A DNA stretch of 64,000 nucleotides. Source: an uncultured Eubacteriales bacterium. Lineage in GTDB: Bacteria; Bacillota; Clostridia; Christensenellales; Aristaeellaceae. The notes below the pieces were generated by a model. The model was not told where the DNA came from. It made no database searches and saw only the letters and a list, made by a program, of their open reading frames with translations. The stretch's first letter is position 1. Every line of letters begins with the position of its first letter. Position numbers and translations under genes: made by a program. The stretch is from contig CACXBB010000006.1 in NCBI GenBank assembly GCA_902765735.1, positions 13,380 through 77,379 on the forward strand, read 5' to 3'. This document shows positions 15,484-23,457 of the stretch, piece by piece.

Positions 15484-17141
15484 GACGCTGGAAGGACCCG
15501 TTTCCCCCGACCCCGAAGGGGTTCCACGACCGCGTGGAGCAGACGCTCGGCGGGCTGGAGGAAAGGAAAATGAAACATACGAATCACAAATTGACCGTCA
15601 CATTGGCAGCGGCGCTGATCATACTGGCGACGGCCGCGGCAGCCATGGCCGTGGTGCTGGGAAACGCGCGGTTCAAGCGGGCGTTGACCGCCGGCGGCGC
15701 GGACGACGTGGCCGCGCTGGTGCAGGAGGTCCATGTCCCCGCGGCGGGCGACGGGACGGAGGGCTTCGGGCTTTCCATCGACGAAATCCTTTGGGAGGAC
15801 GACCTGCTGTATTTCTCCTACACCGCCTCGGTCCCCGAGAACGGCGGCCGCTACCTGCTGGCGCTGTACGCGCCGCTTATGAACGGCGAAGCGATGTGCT
15901 TTAACCTCACCGGCTGGGAGCGCAGCGCCTTCTTCGACGACAGGGTGCAGCAGGTCATCCCTCTGGGCGGGACGCGGCCCGCCTCCTGCGGGCAGCTGCT
16001 CACCTTTGCCGTGGACCCGGCATTGCGCGAAAGGGCCGCAAACGCGCTGTATCTGCGGGCGGACTTCTTCCGAACCGACACGGACTTCACCGGCGACGTA
16101 AACGGTTTCGAGAGCGCGTTCAAGGGCGCGGTGCCCACCGTCTGCCTGACGTTTGACCCCACGGAATCCCTGAAGGAGTACGCCGAACGGCTGGCGCTTC
16201 CGGCGGCTGAGACGGCGGCGCTTCAATCGATTGCCGACGCCGCGGGCACAGACGGCATACTGACGCCCGGGGAGCTTTCGGACGTCAGGGGCATCGAATA
16301 CGCCGCCCGGCGCGAGGCGCGCATGGTGATGGACGCTGCGATGCTTCAGCAGACGGTGTATGACGGCGTCGAGGAGACGGAATTTGAGGTGAACGGCTGC
16401 AAGGTCAGCGTCGAGGACTTCCACATGACCCATCTGGGCGCGGGCTTCCGGCTGCGCGTGACTGCCCCGGACGGACTTTCCGAGGCGGAGGGAACGCGGC
16501 TGGCCTGTGAGGTCGCGTCGCCGGGCGAAAACAGCCGTCAGGACGGTTACCAATGGAGCCTGTTCCGACCCGACGGCAGCGAATTGGCGTTGGATCAGGG
16601 CATGGAAGGCGGCGCGGGCTTCCAGCCCCTCCCCGACGGCACGCCGAGCTATGTCGTCAGCTATGAGATCGACGGCATCATCCCGCTGGACGGGCTGGAT
16701 AAAGTGGTACTGATGCCATACAACATCCGTTACGATGACCATGACCGGCCCGTCTTCGACTACCTGGAGGATTGGGCTATCGAGCTTACGCCCGTCCTCA
16801 GTCGGGCAGAAGCCACTGCCGGACCGGTTCAAACCCTCTCCCCGAAGGATCAGGCGACCTTTGACCGCGCCATGAACGGCGAGGTCATGACCCGCCTGGA
16901 GCGCAGGGTTGCCGTCGTCAACTGGCAGGAGGGCGACCCCGGCGTCACCGTTTACGCCACGAAGAGAGGCGCTTTTTACCACGTGGACAGCGCCTGCTCG
17001 GGCATGAGCGGCGCCCATCCCCAGGACATCGAAGAGGCCGTGCAAGCGGGCAAGCAGCCCTGCCCCGACTGCATCGGCGGCCAAAACGCTCCTGTCGAGG
17101 TGGATATCTTCACAGGCATTCCTGTTCCCTCCGTCGAATAA
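15480..17141 (+). CDS. Membrane-anchored putative anti-sigma factor with large extracytoplasmic region (DUF4179-like)
   Basis: 553 aa. A short cytoplasmic N-terminus (about 38 residues) precedes one membrane helix (LTVTLAAALIILATAAAAMAVVL region). About 490 residues outside the membrane include two beta-rich segments reminiscent of DUF4179-type proteins encoded next to ECF sigma genes. The C-terminus contains YHVDSACSGM and KQPCPDC, a small Cys/His motif also found on secreted proteins that may bind metal. It overlaps the ECF sigma gene by four bases. I infer that it holds the sigma factor at the membrane and senses an external signal; no classical zinc anti-sigma motif is visible in the short cytoplasmic part. 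Confidence 0.7.
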   Translation: MRRWKDPFPPTPKGFHDRVEQTLGGLEERKMKHTNHKLTVTLAAALIILATAAAAMAVVLGNARFKRALTAGGADDVAALVQEVHVPAAGDGTEGFGLSIDEILWEDDLLYFSYTASVPENGGRYLLALYAPLMNGEAMCFNLTGWERSAFFDDRVQQVIPLGGTRPASCGQLLTFAVDPALRERAANALYLRADFFRTDTDFTGDVNGFESAFKGAVPTVCLTFDPTESLKEYAERLALPAAETAALQSIADAAGTDGILTPGELSDVRGIEYAARREARMVMDAAMLQQTVYDGVEETEFEVNGCKVSVEDFHMTHLGAGFRLRVTAPDGLSEAEGTRLACEVASPGENSRQDGYQWSLFRPDGSELALDQGMEGGAGFQPLPDGTPSYVVSYEIDGIIPLDGLDKVVLMPYNIRYDDHDRPVFDYLEDWAIELTPVLSRAEATAGPVQTLSPKDQATFDRAMNGEVMTRLERRVAVVNWQEGDPGVTVYATKRGAFYHVDSACSGMSGAHPQDIEEAVQAGKQPCPDCIGGQNAPVEVDIFTGIPVPSVE

Positions 17142-17163
17142 TGATTACTTTACAGTTTCTCTA

Positions 17164-17192
17164 TTGACCCTTTGGAACGGAGGCGGTATAAT
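17164..17192 (+). promoter_or_regulatory. Sigma-A promoter of the glycine riboswitch-glyA unit
   Basis: TTGACC (17164-17169), 17 bp, TATAAT (17187-17192), immediately upstream of the riboswitch. Confidence 0.8.
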
Positions 17193-17215
17193 GGTATCAA
17201 ATTAAATAAGCCGTT

Positions 17216-17386
17216 TGAGGCTTGCAGGAGAGCGGACGAATGTCCCGCCGAAGGAGAGACACTCTCAGGCGTTCCCTGTGGGAATGAGGACTGCAAGCGG
17301 AGGGCACTCTGGAGACATCCGCATCGGCGGAGGCCGAAGGTGAAAGCGCATCGCGCGAATCTCTCAGGCAAAAGGACAGAGCAGGA
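17216..17386 (+). ncRNA. Tandem glycine riboswitch
   Basis: Two consecutive glycine aptamers. The first is closed by TTGCAG (17222-17227) and CTGCAA (17291-17296) and contains GCCGAAGGAGAGACACTCTC. The second contains GAGGGCACTCTGGAGACATC, GAGGCCGAAGGTGAAAGCGC and ends AATCTCTCAGGCAAAAGGAC, closed by CTCTG/CAGAG. These are signature segments of the gcvT-type RNA. It sits in the leader of glyA. Confidence 0.92.
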
Positions 17387-17427
17387 TTTCCCGTATGGGG
17401 TCAAAGCCCCTGCGGGGCATGCTGTGC

Positions 17428-17457
17428 GGCCGGACGCCTGAGCGCCGGTCGGTTTTT
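17428..17457 (+). terminator. Terminator in the glycine riboswitch expression platform
   Basis: A GC-rich hairpin (GGCCGGACGC loop CTGA GCGCCGGTC, one bulge) followed by TTTTT, between the second aptamer and the glyA start. It suggests transcriptional control, probably read-through when glycine is bound as for most glycine riboswitches. Confidence 0.75.
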
Positions 17458-17492
17458 ATGCCCCACAGGCGGCAATAACAGGAGGATGAATT

Positions 17493-18740
17493 ATGGTACA
17501 GCAGGGCATGGAATTTGTGCGTCAGTACGACCCGGAGATCGGCGACATCATGATGAAGGAGCTCGCGCGCCAGCGAAACAACCTGGAGCTGATCGCGTCC
17601 GAAAATATCGTCTCGGAGGCGGTCATGGCCGCGATGGGCTCGGTGCTGACCAACAAATACGCCGAAGGCTACCCGGGACACCGCTACTACGGCGGCTGCG
17701 AATACGTGGACATGGTGGAGAACATCTGCATCGACCGCGCGAAGAAGCTGTTCGGCGCGGCCTACGCCAACGTGCAGCCCCACTCCGGCTCCCAAGCGAA
17801 CCAGGCGGTCTACTTCGCCCTGTGCAAGCCCGGCGACACCGTCATGGGCATGGACCTCTCCTGCGGCGGCCACCTGACCCACGGCGCGAAGGTCAGCTTC
17901 TCCGGCAAGATCTACAACTCGATCTCCTACGGCTGCGACCCCGAGACCGGCCTGATCGACTACGACCAGGTGCGCGAGCTGGCCATGGCGCACAGGCCGC
18001 GCATGATCATCGCCGGCGCCTCCGCCTATCCCCGCATCATCGATTTTGAAAAGTTCGGCGCCATCGCCAGGGAGTGCGGCGCCTACCTGATGGTGGACAT
18101 CGCCCACATCGCGGGCATGGTGGCCGCGGGCGAGCATCCCAGCCCGATGCCCTACGCCGACGTGGTCACCACCACCAACCACAAGACCCTGCGCGGGCCC
18201 CGCGGCGGCATGATCCTGACCAACGACCCCGCCATCGCCAAGAAGATCAACTCCGCCATATTCCCCGGCGGACAGGGCGGCCCGCTGATGCACGTCATCG
18301 CCGCCAAGGCCGTGTCCCTGGGCGAGGCGCTCAAGCCGGAGTTCAGGGCCTATCAACACCAGATCGTCGTCAACGCCGCCGCCATGGCGGACACCCTCAA
18401 AAAGGCCGGCGTGAAGCTCATCTCCGGCGGCACCGACAACCACCTGATGCTGGTGGACCTGCGGCAGGCCGACATCAGCGGCCGCGAGCTGGAGCAGCGG
18501 CTGGATTCGGTGCGCATCACCGTCAACAAGAACAAGGTCCCCGGCGACACGCGCTCCGCCAACGAGACCTCCGGCATCCGCGTGGGCACGCCCGCCGTCA
18601 CCGCCCGGGGCTTCAAGGAGGCGGACGCCCGGGAGGTCGGCGCGCTGCTGGCCCTCGCCGCCCAGGATTTCGAGCACAAAAAGGACGAGATCGTGCAGCG
18701 CGTGGACGCGCTTTGCAAAAAGTTCCCGCTGTACGAATGA
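17493..18740 (+). CDS. glyA: Serine hydroxymethyltransferase
   Basis: 415 aa, full length. [39 protein letters not shown] is diagnostic, and the PLP lysine lies in [13 protein letters not shown] (about residue 230). It interconverts serine and glycine with transfer of a one-carbon unit to tetrahydrofolate, feeding purine, thymidylate and methionine synthesis. Its leader carries a tandem glycine riboswitch, which implies that glycine level sets expression; this enzyme probably also serves glycine disposal towards serine. The Shine-Dalgarno is AGGAGG. A palindromic repeat follows the gene. Confidence 0.97.
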   Translation: MVQQGMEFVRQYDPEIGDIMMKELARQRNNLELIASENIVSEAVMAAMGSVLTNKYAEGYPGHRYYGGCEYVDMVENICIDRAKKLFGAAYANVQPHSGSQANQAVYFALCKPGDTVMGMDLSCGGHLTHGAKVSFSGKIYNSISYGCDPETGLIDYDQVRELAMAHRPRMIIAGASAYPRIIDFEKFGAIARECGAYLMVDIAHIAGMVAAGEHPSPMPYADVVTTTNHKTLRGPRGGMILTNDPAIAKKINSAIFPGGQGGPLMHVIAAKAVSLGEALKPEFRAYQHQIVVNAAAMADTLKKAGVKLISGGTDNHLMLVDLRQADISGRELEQRLDSVRITVNKNKVPGDTRSANETSGIRVGTPAVTARGFKEADAREVGALLALAAQDFEHKKDEIVQRVDALCKKFPLYE

Positions 18741-18759
18741 CATTTGCCAAAACGAGCGA

Positions 18760-18892
18760 AGGGGCTGTCTCAAAACGACGAATACGCGATACAATCCATT
18801 CGTAGGGACGCCATTTATGGCGTCCGCGGGCGGCATGAATGCCGCCCCTACGGTGAATTGCACAACGTCGGTTCGTTTTGCGACAGTCCCTT
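18760..18892. repeat. Palindromic repeat family A, copy 2
   Basis: Outer arms GGGGCTGTCTCAAAACGA and (inverted) TCGTTTTGCGACAGTCCC. The interior has the same two hairpins as copy 1 but in swapped order (GGACGCC module first, GGGCGGC module second), meaning the core is inverted relative to the copy at 8741. It lies between convergent glyA and the PrsW-like gene. Confidence 0.88.
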
Positions 18893-18907
18893 TGTTTTTC
18901 GTTGCGC

Positions 18908-19618
18908 CTATAGATACGTGTCCTCCCTGGACAGCCGGACGATCAGCCGGTAGGTGACGATGAACATCACCGCCACGAACGCCATGAACAGCCAGACGGC
19001 CCGATAGGCCATCGCCACGGCCAGGAAGTCATACGCGCCGTGCAGCAGCGCGGGCAGCACCACCGCGAGCCTTCGGAAGGACTTCGAGCCCTGTTCGTCG
19101 CCCTGCCGCGCCAGCGCGTAGGCCTGCGCGTACCAGCAGCCCATGAACACGCCGAAGCAGGCGTGCCCCGGCACCGCCGTCAGCGCGCGGATGAACGCCG
19201 TGCCCAGGCCGTTCGTCAGCACGTAGCCGATGTTCTCCCACAGTGCGAACCCCAGTGACACGAACACGGCATACACCACGCCGTCGAACCGGCAGTTGAA
19301 CTCCGCATGCCCCCAGGTGGCACGCTTTAAAAGCACGTACTTCGCGCCCTCCTCGGCGAAGGCCACCACGCCGAAGTACAAAATCACGTTGTACAATAAC
19401 GTTTCGTCGCCGAACAGCGTGTCCAGCGCGATCACGCCCACGTACTCCGCCAGCTTGGCGATCGTCGTGGCGAACACGCCCATCATCAAAAGCCGCATCA
19501 GCAGCGCCGGGTGCTCCTTGTCCACACGGTCGGCGCGGTACACCATCACCAGTAGCGCGACGGCCGGTATGACCGCCGCCGAGATCAGTATGGCATTGGG
19601 CAGGTAGAATAAAAACAT
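18908..19618 (-). CDS. PrsW family intramembrane metalloprotease
   Basis: 236 aa with about seven membrane helices. The family motifs are present: AFAEEGAKYV (Glu-Glu pair), ALWENIGYV, PGHACFGVFMGCW and HGAYDFLA, giving the conserved Glu and His residues thought to form the active site. B. subtilis PrsW starts the proteolytic release of SigW from RsiW. An analogous job for the ECF sigma/anti-sigma pair 3 kb away is possible but unproven. The ATG at 19618 has GGAGG in front; the open frame continues much further upstream only as a shadow of the neighbouring gene. Confidence 0.82.
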   Translation of the reverse strand: MFLFYLPNAILISAAVIPAVALLVMVYRADRVDKEHPALLMRLLMMGVFATTIAKLAEYVGVIALDTLFGDETLLYNVILYFGVVAFAEEGAKYVLLKRATWGHAEFNCRFDGVVYAVFVSLGFALWENIGYVLTNGLGTAFIRALTAVPGHACFGVFMGCWYAQAYALARQGDEQGSKSFRRLAVVLPALLHGAYDFLAVAMAYRAVWLFMAFVAVMFIVTYRLIVRLSREDTYL

Positions 19619-19656
19619 GGCCGTTCCTCCGTTTGCGTTCTTGTGATTTTGACACG

Positions 19657-20778
19657 CTATGCCAATCCCTCGTAGATCAGGCTGCGCAGGGTCGGGTGGA
19701 TGACCTCGTAGACCTCGCCGAACTCCCGCACGTGCATGGCGAAGAAGGCCGAGACGCGGTTGTGGGGATCGACCATGGTCCAGGCCCCCGCCGCGCCGTC
19801 CCAGCCGAACTCGTCGAGCTGGCCGCACCCGCCCAAGGTGAGGTCCACCCGGGTGCGCACACCCAGCGCGTAGGAATAGCCCTTCCTGTTCCACAGGTCG
19901 AAGGACCGGCGCGCCGCGGGACCCAGCTGGTTGGCGCTCCAGAGCTGGAGCATCTCCGGGGAGAGTATGCGCGCGCCGTCCGCGCTCATACCGCCGCAGG
20001 CCAGGGCGTCCACGAAGGCGATGTAGTCCTTCACGTCGGACACCAGCCCCGCGCCGCCGCTCTCGTAGAGGGGCGCGAGCATGTAGTTGTTGGCGTCGCA
20101 GGGGTTGTTTCTGAGCGTGCCGTCCTCGAGGCGGGTGAACTGGGCGCACTGGCGCCGCGTGTCCTTCACCTGAAAGCCGATGTTTTTAAGATTCAGCGGC
20201 TCGAACAGGTTCTCGCGCAGGTAGTCTGAGAAGCGCATGCCCGAGATCACCTCGATCACCGCCGCCAGCACGTCGTGGCCCAGGCTGTACAGGAAGTCCG
20301 TGCCGGGTTCAAAGCTCAGCGGGTCCTTCGCCTTGGCGTCCACGAGCTGGCGGGTGGTGGCCTGGTCGCCATAGCGCGCGAGGGCCTCCCGGATGCCCGG
20401 GCTTTCCAGCTCGTAGTCCAGGCCGGACTGCATGCTCATCAGGTGGCGCACCGTCATCACCCGGCGGGCGGGGCGGACGTCGTCGCCGTCGCGCACCGTC
20501 AGATGCCCGTAGGCGGGCAGGTATTCGGCCACCGGGTCGTCCGGCGACAGCAGCCCGCGCTCGATGAGCTGCATCGCCGCGCAGGTGGTGAACAGCTTGG
20601 TGCAGGAGAACAGGCAGTAGGTCTCGTCGCCGCGCATGGGCTCGACGCCCGCGGCGTCCCGGTGGCCCGCCATGTGCCGGTAGACGGGCGCGTGGTCCCG
20701 GTAGACCGCCAAATCGCAGCCCGGAATGCCCGCGGCGGGCAGCGCGTCCATGTAAGCCGTCAGTCTGGTAAAATCCAT
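19657..20778 (-). CDS. Serine hydrolase of the beta-lactamase / class C penicillin-binding-like family
   Basis: 373 aa. SCTKLFTTCAAMQLIERG gives the SxxK active-site motif (Ser about residue 58), YSLGHDVLAAVIEVISG gives the Tyr-containing second motif, and LNLKNIGFQ follows as in class C esterases and peptidases. No signal peptide is seen, so it probably acts inside the cell on an ester, amide or peptide substrate rather than as a resistance enzyme. The ATG at 20778 follows GAGGGGTGGG. It may be co-transcribed with the downstream PrsW-like gene (38-bp gap). Confidence 0.85.
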   Translation of the reverse strand: MDFTRLTAYMDALPAAGIPGCDLAVYRDHAPVYRHMAGHRDAAGVEPMRGDETYCLFSCTKLFTTCAAMQLIERGLLSPDDPVAEYLPAYGHLTVRDGDDVRPARRVMTVRHLMSMQSGLDYELESPGIREALARYGDQATTRQLVDAKAKDPLSFEPGTDFLYSLGHDVLAAVIEVISGMRFSDYLRENLFEPLNLKNIGFQVKDTRRQCAQFTRLEDGTLRNNPCDANNYMLAPLYESGGAGLVSDVKDYIAFVDALACGGMSADGARILSPEMLQLWSANQLGPAARRSFDLWNRKGYSYALGVRTRVDLTLGGCGQLDEFGWDGAAGAWTMVDPHNRVSAFFAMHVREFGEVYEVIHPTLRSLIYEGLA

Positions 20779-20857
20779 ATTCCCACCCCTCTCTTGTAGG
20801 TATTCTACCACCTTTCCCGCCGGGCGAACAGACCCCGCCGCCGCTTTTTATCCATCT

Positions 20858-21109
20858 TTACAGATTATCAACATTCAGCTCCGTGTCCACGAGGATCACG
20901 TCGTCGCCGATGCGCCGGACCTTGCGCCAGTCGATGGCGCAGCCCTCCCGGTTGGGCTTGAGAAAGCTCAGAAAGCCCGCGCTGGAGCCCGGCACCACCA
21001 GCGCGTCGATGCAGGCCTCCTCGTTGAGGACCAGGTCGATGGGCTTGCCCAGGTTCCTGCCGTCGCGGATGTTGATGACATCCTTCTCCCGAATCTCCGA
21101 AAAGTTCAT
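20858..21109 (-). CDS. ymxH: YlmC/YmxH family PRC-barrel sporulation protein
   Basis: 83 aa. The sequence SEIREKDVINIRDGRNLGKPIDLVLNEEACIDALVVPG matches the YlmC/YmxH family, small PRC-barrel proteins found in spore formers, of unclear biochemical role. An in-frame GTG at 21115 is too near the ribosome site, while the ATG at 21109 is 8 nt from GGAGG and is preferred. It is transcribed away from spoIIGA, and the two share an upstream region with several 0A-box-like sequences. Confidence 0.85.
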   Translation of the reverse strand: MNFSEIREKDVINIRDGRNLGKPIDLVLNEEACIDALVVPGSSAGFLSFLKPNREGCAIDWRKVRRIGDDVILVDTELNVDNL

Positions 21110-21468
21110 ATCCACCGCCTCCGTGCCATCCTATGACTTTACACGCCCGGGGGTTCCGAAAAACCTGTCGAAAAAAACGCTTCCCTTCCGCATTTTCACA
21201 AAAACGGCGCAATCCGTCGACAAAACCGCGAAACGCCCCGACGCCCCGCCGGGACGCCCCGGTCCGGCGGGCTGTTCAGCGTTCTGCGCCGTCATGCGGG
21301 GGTCACATTCCGCCCGCAAGACGCCCCGGGAGGGCCGAAATTGTCGAAAACAGCGGGCAATCTTAAAACGCGGCACCGCGATTGTCGATATTTTCATGTC
21401 GCCCTTCGACGCCGATTTCTTGAGATTGTCCGCCGTTTTTCGTATCATGGTTCAGCGAGGTGATTTGA
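21110..21468. promoter_or_regulatory. Divergent ymxH/spoIIGA control region with several 0A-like boxes
   Basis: Gene-free 359 bp. Perfect 0A boxes (TGTCGAA) occur at 21166-21172 and 21342-21348. Near matches are TGTCGAT at 21383-21389, TGTCGAC on the minus strand at 21216-21222, and CGTCGAA on the minus strand at 21405-21411. The last ones abut the promoter at 21420-21448, as expected for Spo0A-activated spoIIG transcription. Confidence 0.65.
21420..21448 (+). promoter_or_regulatory. Promoter of spoIIGA-sigE
   Basis: TTGAGA (21420-21425), 17 bp, TATCAT (21443-21448). In B. subtilis the spoIIG promoter uses sigma-A with 22-bp spacing and Spo0A-P; here the spacing is the normal 17 bp. Confidence 0.55.
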
Positions 21469-22188
21469 GTGAGCGTCGAGCTTTACTTCCTCTTCAACCT
21501 GCTGGCCGATTTCTCCCTGTTGTCCGCCGCGGCGGGGGTTCTGGGCTGCCTGAGGCTTAAGCGCGTCGCCCCGGCGGCGGCCCTGGCGGCGGCCTTCGGC
21601 ACGCTCGCGCGCGCCGTGCCCGGGCTCTCGGGGCCCCCGGTGCAGTGTATACTGCTGATCCCCCTGTCCATGCTGGTCACCCGGCAGACCGATCCCCGCG
21701 CACTGGCTGCCTTCGCCCTCTCGCTGGGGTTTGCGGCCATGGTGACGGGCACATGCGCGGCGTATAGCCGTCACACCGCCCTGGCCGTGATCGCGGTCCC
21801 CCGGGTGTACGCGCTGGCCAACCGGCTCAGGCGGCGGAGCCTCTCGGAGACGCCCGCGCGCATCGAAATCGTCAACCGCGGGCGGACCTCGGTGGTGCGC
21901 GCCTGCATCGACACCGGCAACCGGCTCACCGAGCCGCTGTCCGGCCAGCCCGTGCTGGTGGCCAGCGCCCACCTGCTCAGGGACGTGCTGCCGGACAGGG
22001 GCTATCGCCAGGTGGCGTTCGGCTCCGTGGGCGGGGCGGGCACGCTTCGGTGCTTTCGCCCGGACGACATCTTCATCGACGCCCAGGGCAAACGTCAGCG
22101 CGCCCCGGAGAGCTGGGTGGCCGTGTTTCCCGAGCGCCTGCCCGGTCCCGCGCAGGCGCTGGCCCCCGCCGAATACATATTACATTGA
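21469..22188 (+). CDS. spoIIGA: Sporulation sigma-E factor processing peptidase SpoIIGA
   Basis: 239 aa. The N-terminal half has about five membrane helices, and the C-terminal half has the aspartyl-protease motif ACIDTGNRLTEPLSG with catalytic Asp at about residue 148. SpoIIGA cleaves the pro-sequence of pro-sigma-E in the mother cell after the SpoIIR signal from the forespore. The start codon is GTG at 21469 following GAGGTGA. sigE follows 24 bp downstream, the classic spoIIG arrangement. It is somewhat shorter than the B. subtilis protein (309 aa). Confidence 0.92.
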   Translation: MSVELYFLFNLLADFSLLSAAAGVLGCLRLKRVAPAAALAAAFGTLARAVPGLSGPPVQCILLIPLSMLVTRQTDPRALAAFALSLGFAAMVTGTCAAYSRHTALAVIAVPRVYALANRLRRRSLSETPARIEIVNRGRTSVVRACIDTGNRLTEPLSGQPVLVASAHLLRDVLPDRGYRQVAFGSVGGAGTLRCFRPDDIFIDAQGKRQRAPESWVAVFPERLPGPAQALAPAEYILH

Positions 22189-22212
22189 GTGAATTTAAAA
22201 GGAGGCGTTCCC

Positions 22213-22920
22213 ATGGCCATGAAATCCGTTCGGCAATCCATATTCGGTCTGATCGTACATATCCGCAGGGGCTCCGTGTGCTACATCGGCGGGACGGACC
22301 TGCTGCCGCCGCCCCTGTCCCGCGAGGAGGAGGTGACGCTGATGCGCCGCGCCAACCAGGGCGACACCGTGGCCCGCGCCACCATGATTGAGCGCAACCT
22401 GCGGCTGGTGGTCTACATCGCCCGGAAGTTCGAAAACACCGGCATCAGCATCGAGGACCTGATCTCCATCGGCACCATCGGGCTGATCAAGGCGGTGAAC
22501 TCCTTCGATCCGGACAAGAACATCAAGCTGGCCACCTACGCCTCCCGCTGCATCGAGAATGAGATACTGATGGTTTTGCGCAAGACCAACCGATTAAAGG
22601 CCGAAGTCTCTTTTGACGAACCGCTCAACACCGACTGGGACGGCAACGAGCTGCTGCTCTCGGACATACTGGGCACCGAGCCCGACCTGGTCAGCAAGGA
22701 CCTGGACGCGGACATCGAAAAGCAGATGCTGCACCACGCCATCGACGCACTTTCCACGAAGGAAAAGACCATCGTCGGTTTGCGCTACGGCCTCGGCAGC
22801 GACAAGGAGCACACCCAGAAGGAGGTGGCCGACATGATGGGCATCTCGCAGAGCTACATCTCAAGGCTGGAAAAGAAGATCATCGTCAAGCTGCGGGACG
22901 AATTGCAGAAGATGGCATGA
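22213..22920 (+). CDS. sigE: RNA polymerase sporulation sigma factor SigE (pro-form)
   Basis: 235 aa. An N-terminal pro-segment of about 30 residues is followed by sigma-70 regions 2-4: [60 protein letters not shown] and a C-terminal helix-turn-helix [21 protein letters not shown]. Position directly after spoIIGA identifies it as sigma-E rather than SigG or SigK. It drives early mother-cell gene expression. The ATG at 22213 lies 7 nt after AAAGGAGG; a GTG at 22189 is in frame but precedes the ribosome site. Confidence 0.95.
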   Translation: MAMKSVRQSIFGLIVHIRRGSVCYIGGTDLLPPPLSREEEVTLMRRANQGDTVARATMIERNLRLVVYIARKFENTGISIEDLISIGTIGLIKAVNSFDPDKNIKLATYASRCIENEILMVLRKTNRLKAEVSFDEPLNTDWDGNELLLSDILGTEPDLVSKDLDADIEKQMLHHAIDALSTKEKTIVGLRYGLGSDKEHTQKEVADMMGISQSYISRLEKKIIVKLRDELQKMA

Positions 22921-23184
22921 AAAAAGGTTCTTCTCGGAAAGCTGTGGGATTAAGCAGGGACTCCCCCAGTCAGCTTCGCTGACAGCCCCCTTCACTCCCC
23001 CAGTCAGCTTCGCTGACAGCCCCCTCGGAGAGGGGGCCATGACGGGGGCCTTTTGGCGGAGAGGGGGCCATGACGGGGGCCTTTTGGCGGTAAAACCGGC
23101 ATGGAAGCCTCCCTCTTAGAGGGAGGTGGCTCGGCGAAGCCGAGACGGAGGGAGTCGCATCCCACAAGTTTCCGTGAAGAGCCT
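22921..23184. repeat. Structured repeat family B, copy 1
   Basis: The gene-free gap after sigE (305 bp) is filled mainly by this element at about 22929-23180. It contains the unit CCCCCAGTCAGCTTCGCTGA twice, an AGAGGGGGCCATGACGGGGG unit twice, then inverted-looking TCCCTCTTAGAGGGAGG and TCGGCGAAGCCGAGACGGAG. The outer ends (TGTGGGAT... and ...ATCCCACA) are complementary. Related copies are at 39446-39637 and 48390-48675. Confidence 0.8.
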
Positions 23185-23222
23185 GAAAAAACGGGGCTTC
23201 CGTTGCGGAAGTCCCGTTTTTC
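23185..23222. terminator. Bidirectional terminator between sigE and the mgl operon
   Basis: AAAAAACGGG, a stem of GGGCTTCCG pairing with CGGAAGTCCC, and CCCGTTTTTC, so it has a U-tract on either strand. It ends both sigE transcription and the leftward mgl operon. Confidence 0.85.
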
Positions 23223-23225
23223 ATA

Positions 23226-23456
23226 TCATTGCGGGTTTCCGGTGGCGATGCCGATGACCACCGCCAGCACCAGCAGCACTGCGGTCGCGCCGATGATGAT
23301 GTTCATGGTGGTAACGGAAACCCTGCCCGCGATCCTGTCATAGAGCTTGTAGCGCCGGGGCCTTGCGGGGTCAGCGGAGAACTGCCTCTCGGAGGCCTTC
23401 TCCGCCGCCTCCATGCGGGCCCTTGCCTCGCGGTCCTGTCGGTTCAGATCAGCCAT
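23226..23456 (-). CDS. Small single-helix membrane protein, unknown
   Basis: 76 aa. A charged N-terminal half (ADLNRQDREARARMEAAEKA) is followed by one membrane helix near the C-terminus (IIIGATAVLLVLAVVIGIAT). It starts 1 bp after the stop of mglC, so it belongs to the sugar transporter operon. No domain is recognised. It may be an accessory of the permease or an unrelated hitch-hiker. Confidence 0.65.
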   Translation of the reverse strand: MADLNRQDREARARMEAAEKASERQFSADPARPRRYKLYDRIAGRVSVTTMNIIIGATAVLLVLAVVIGIATGNPQ

Positions 23457-23457
23457 A

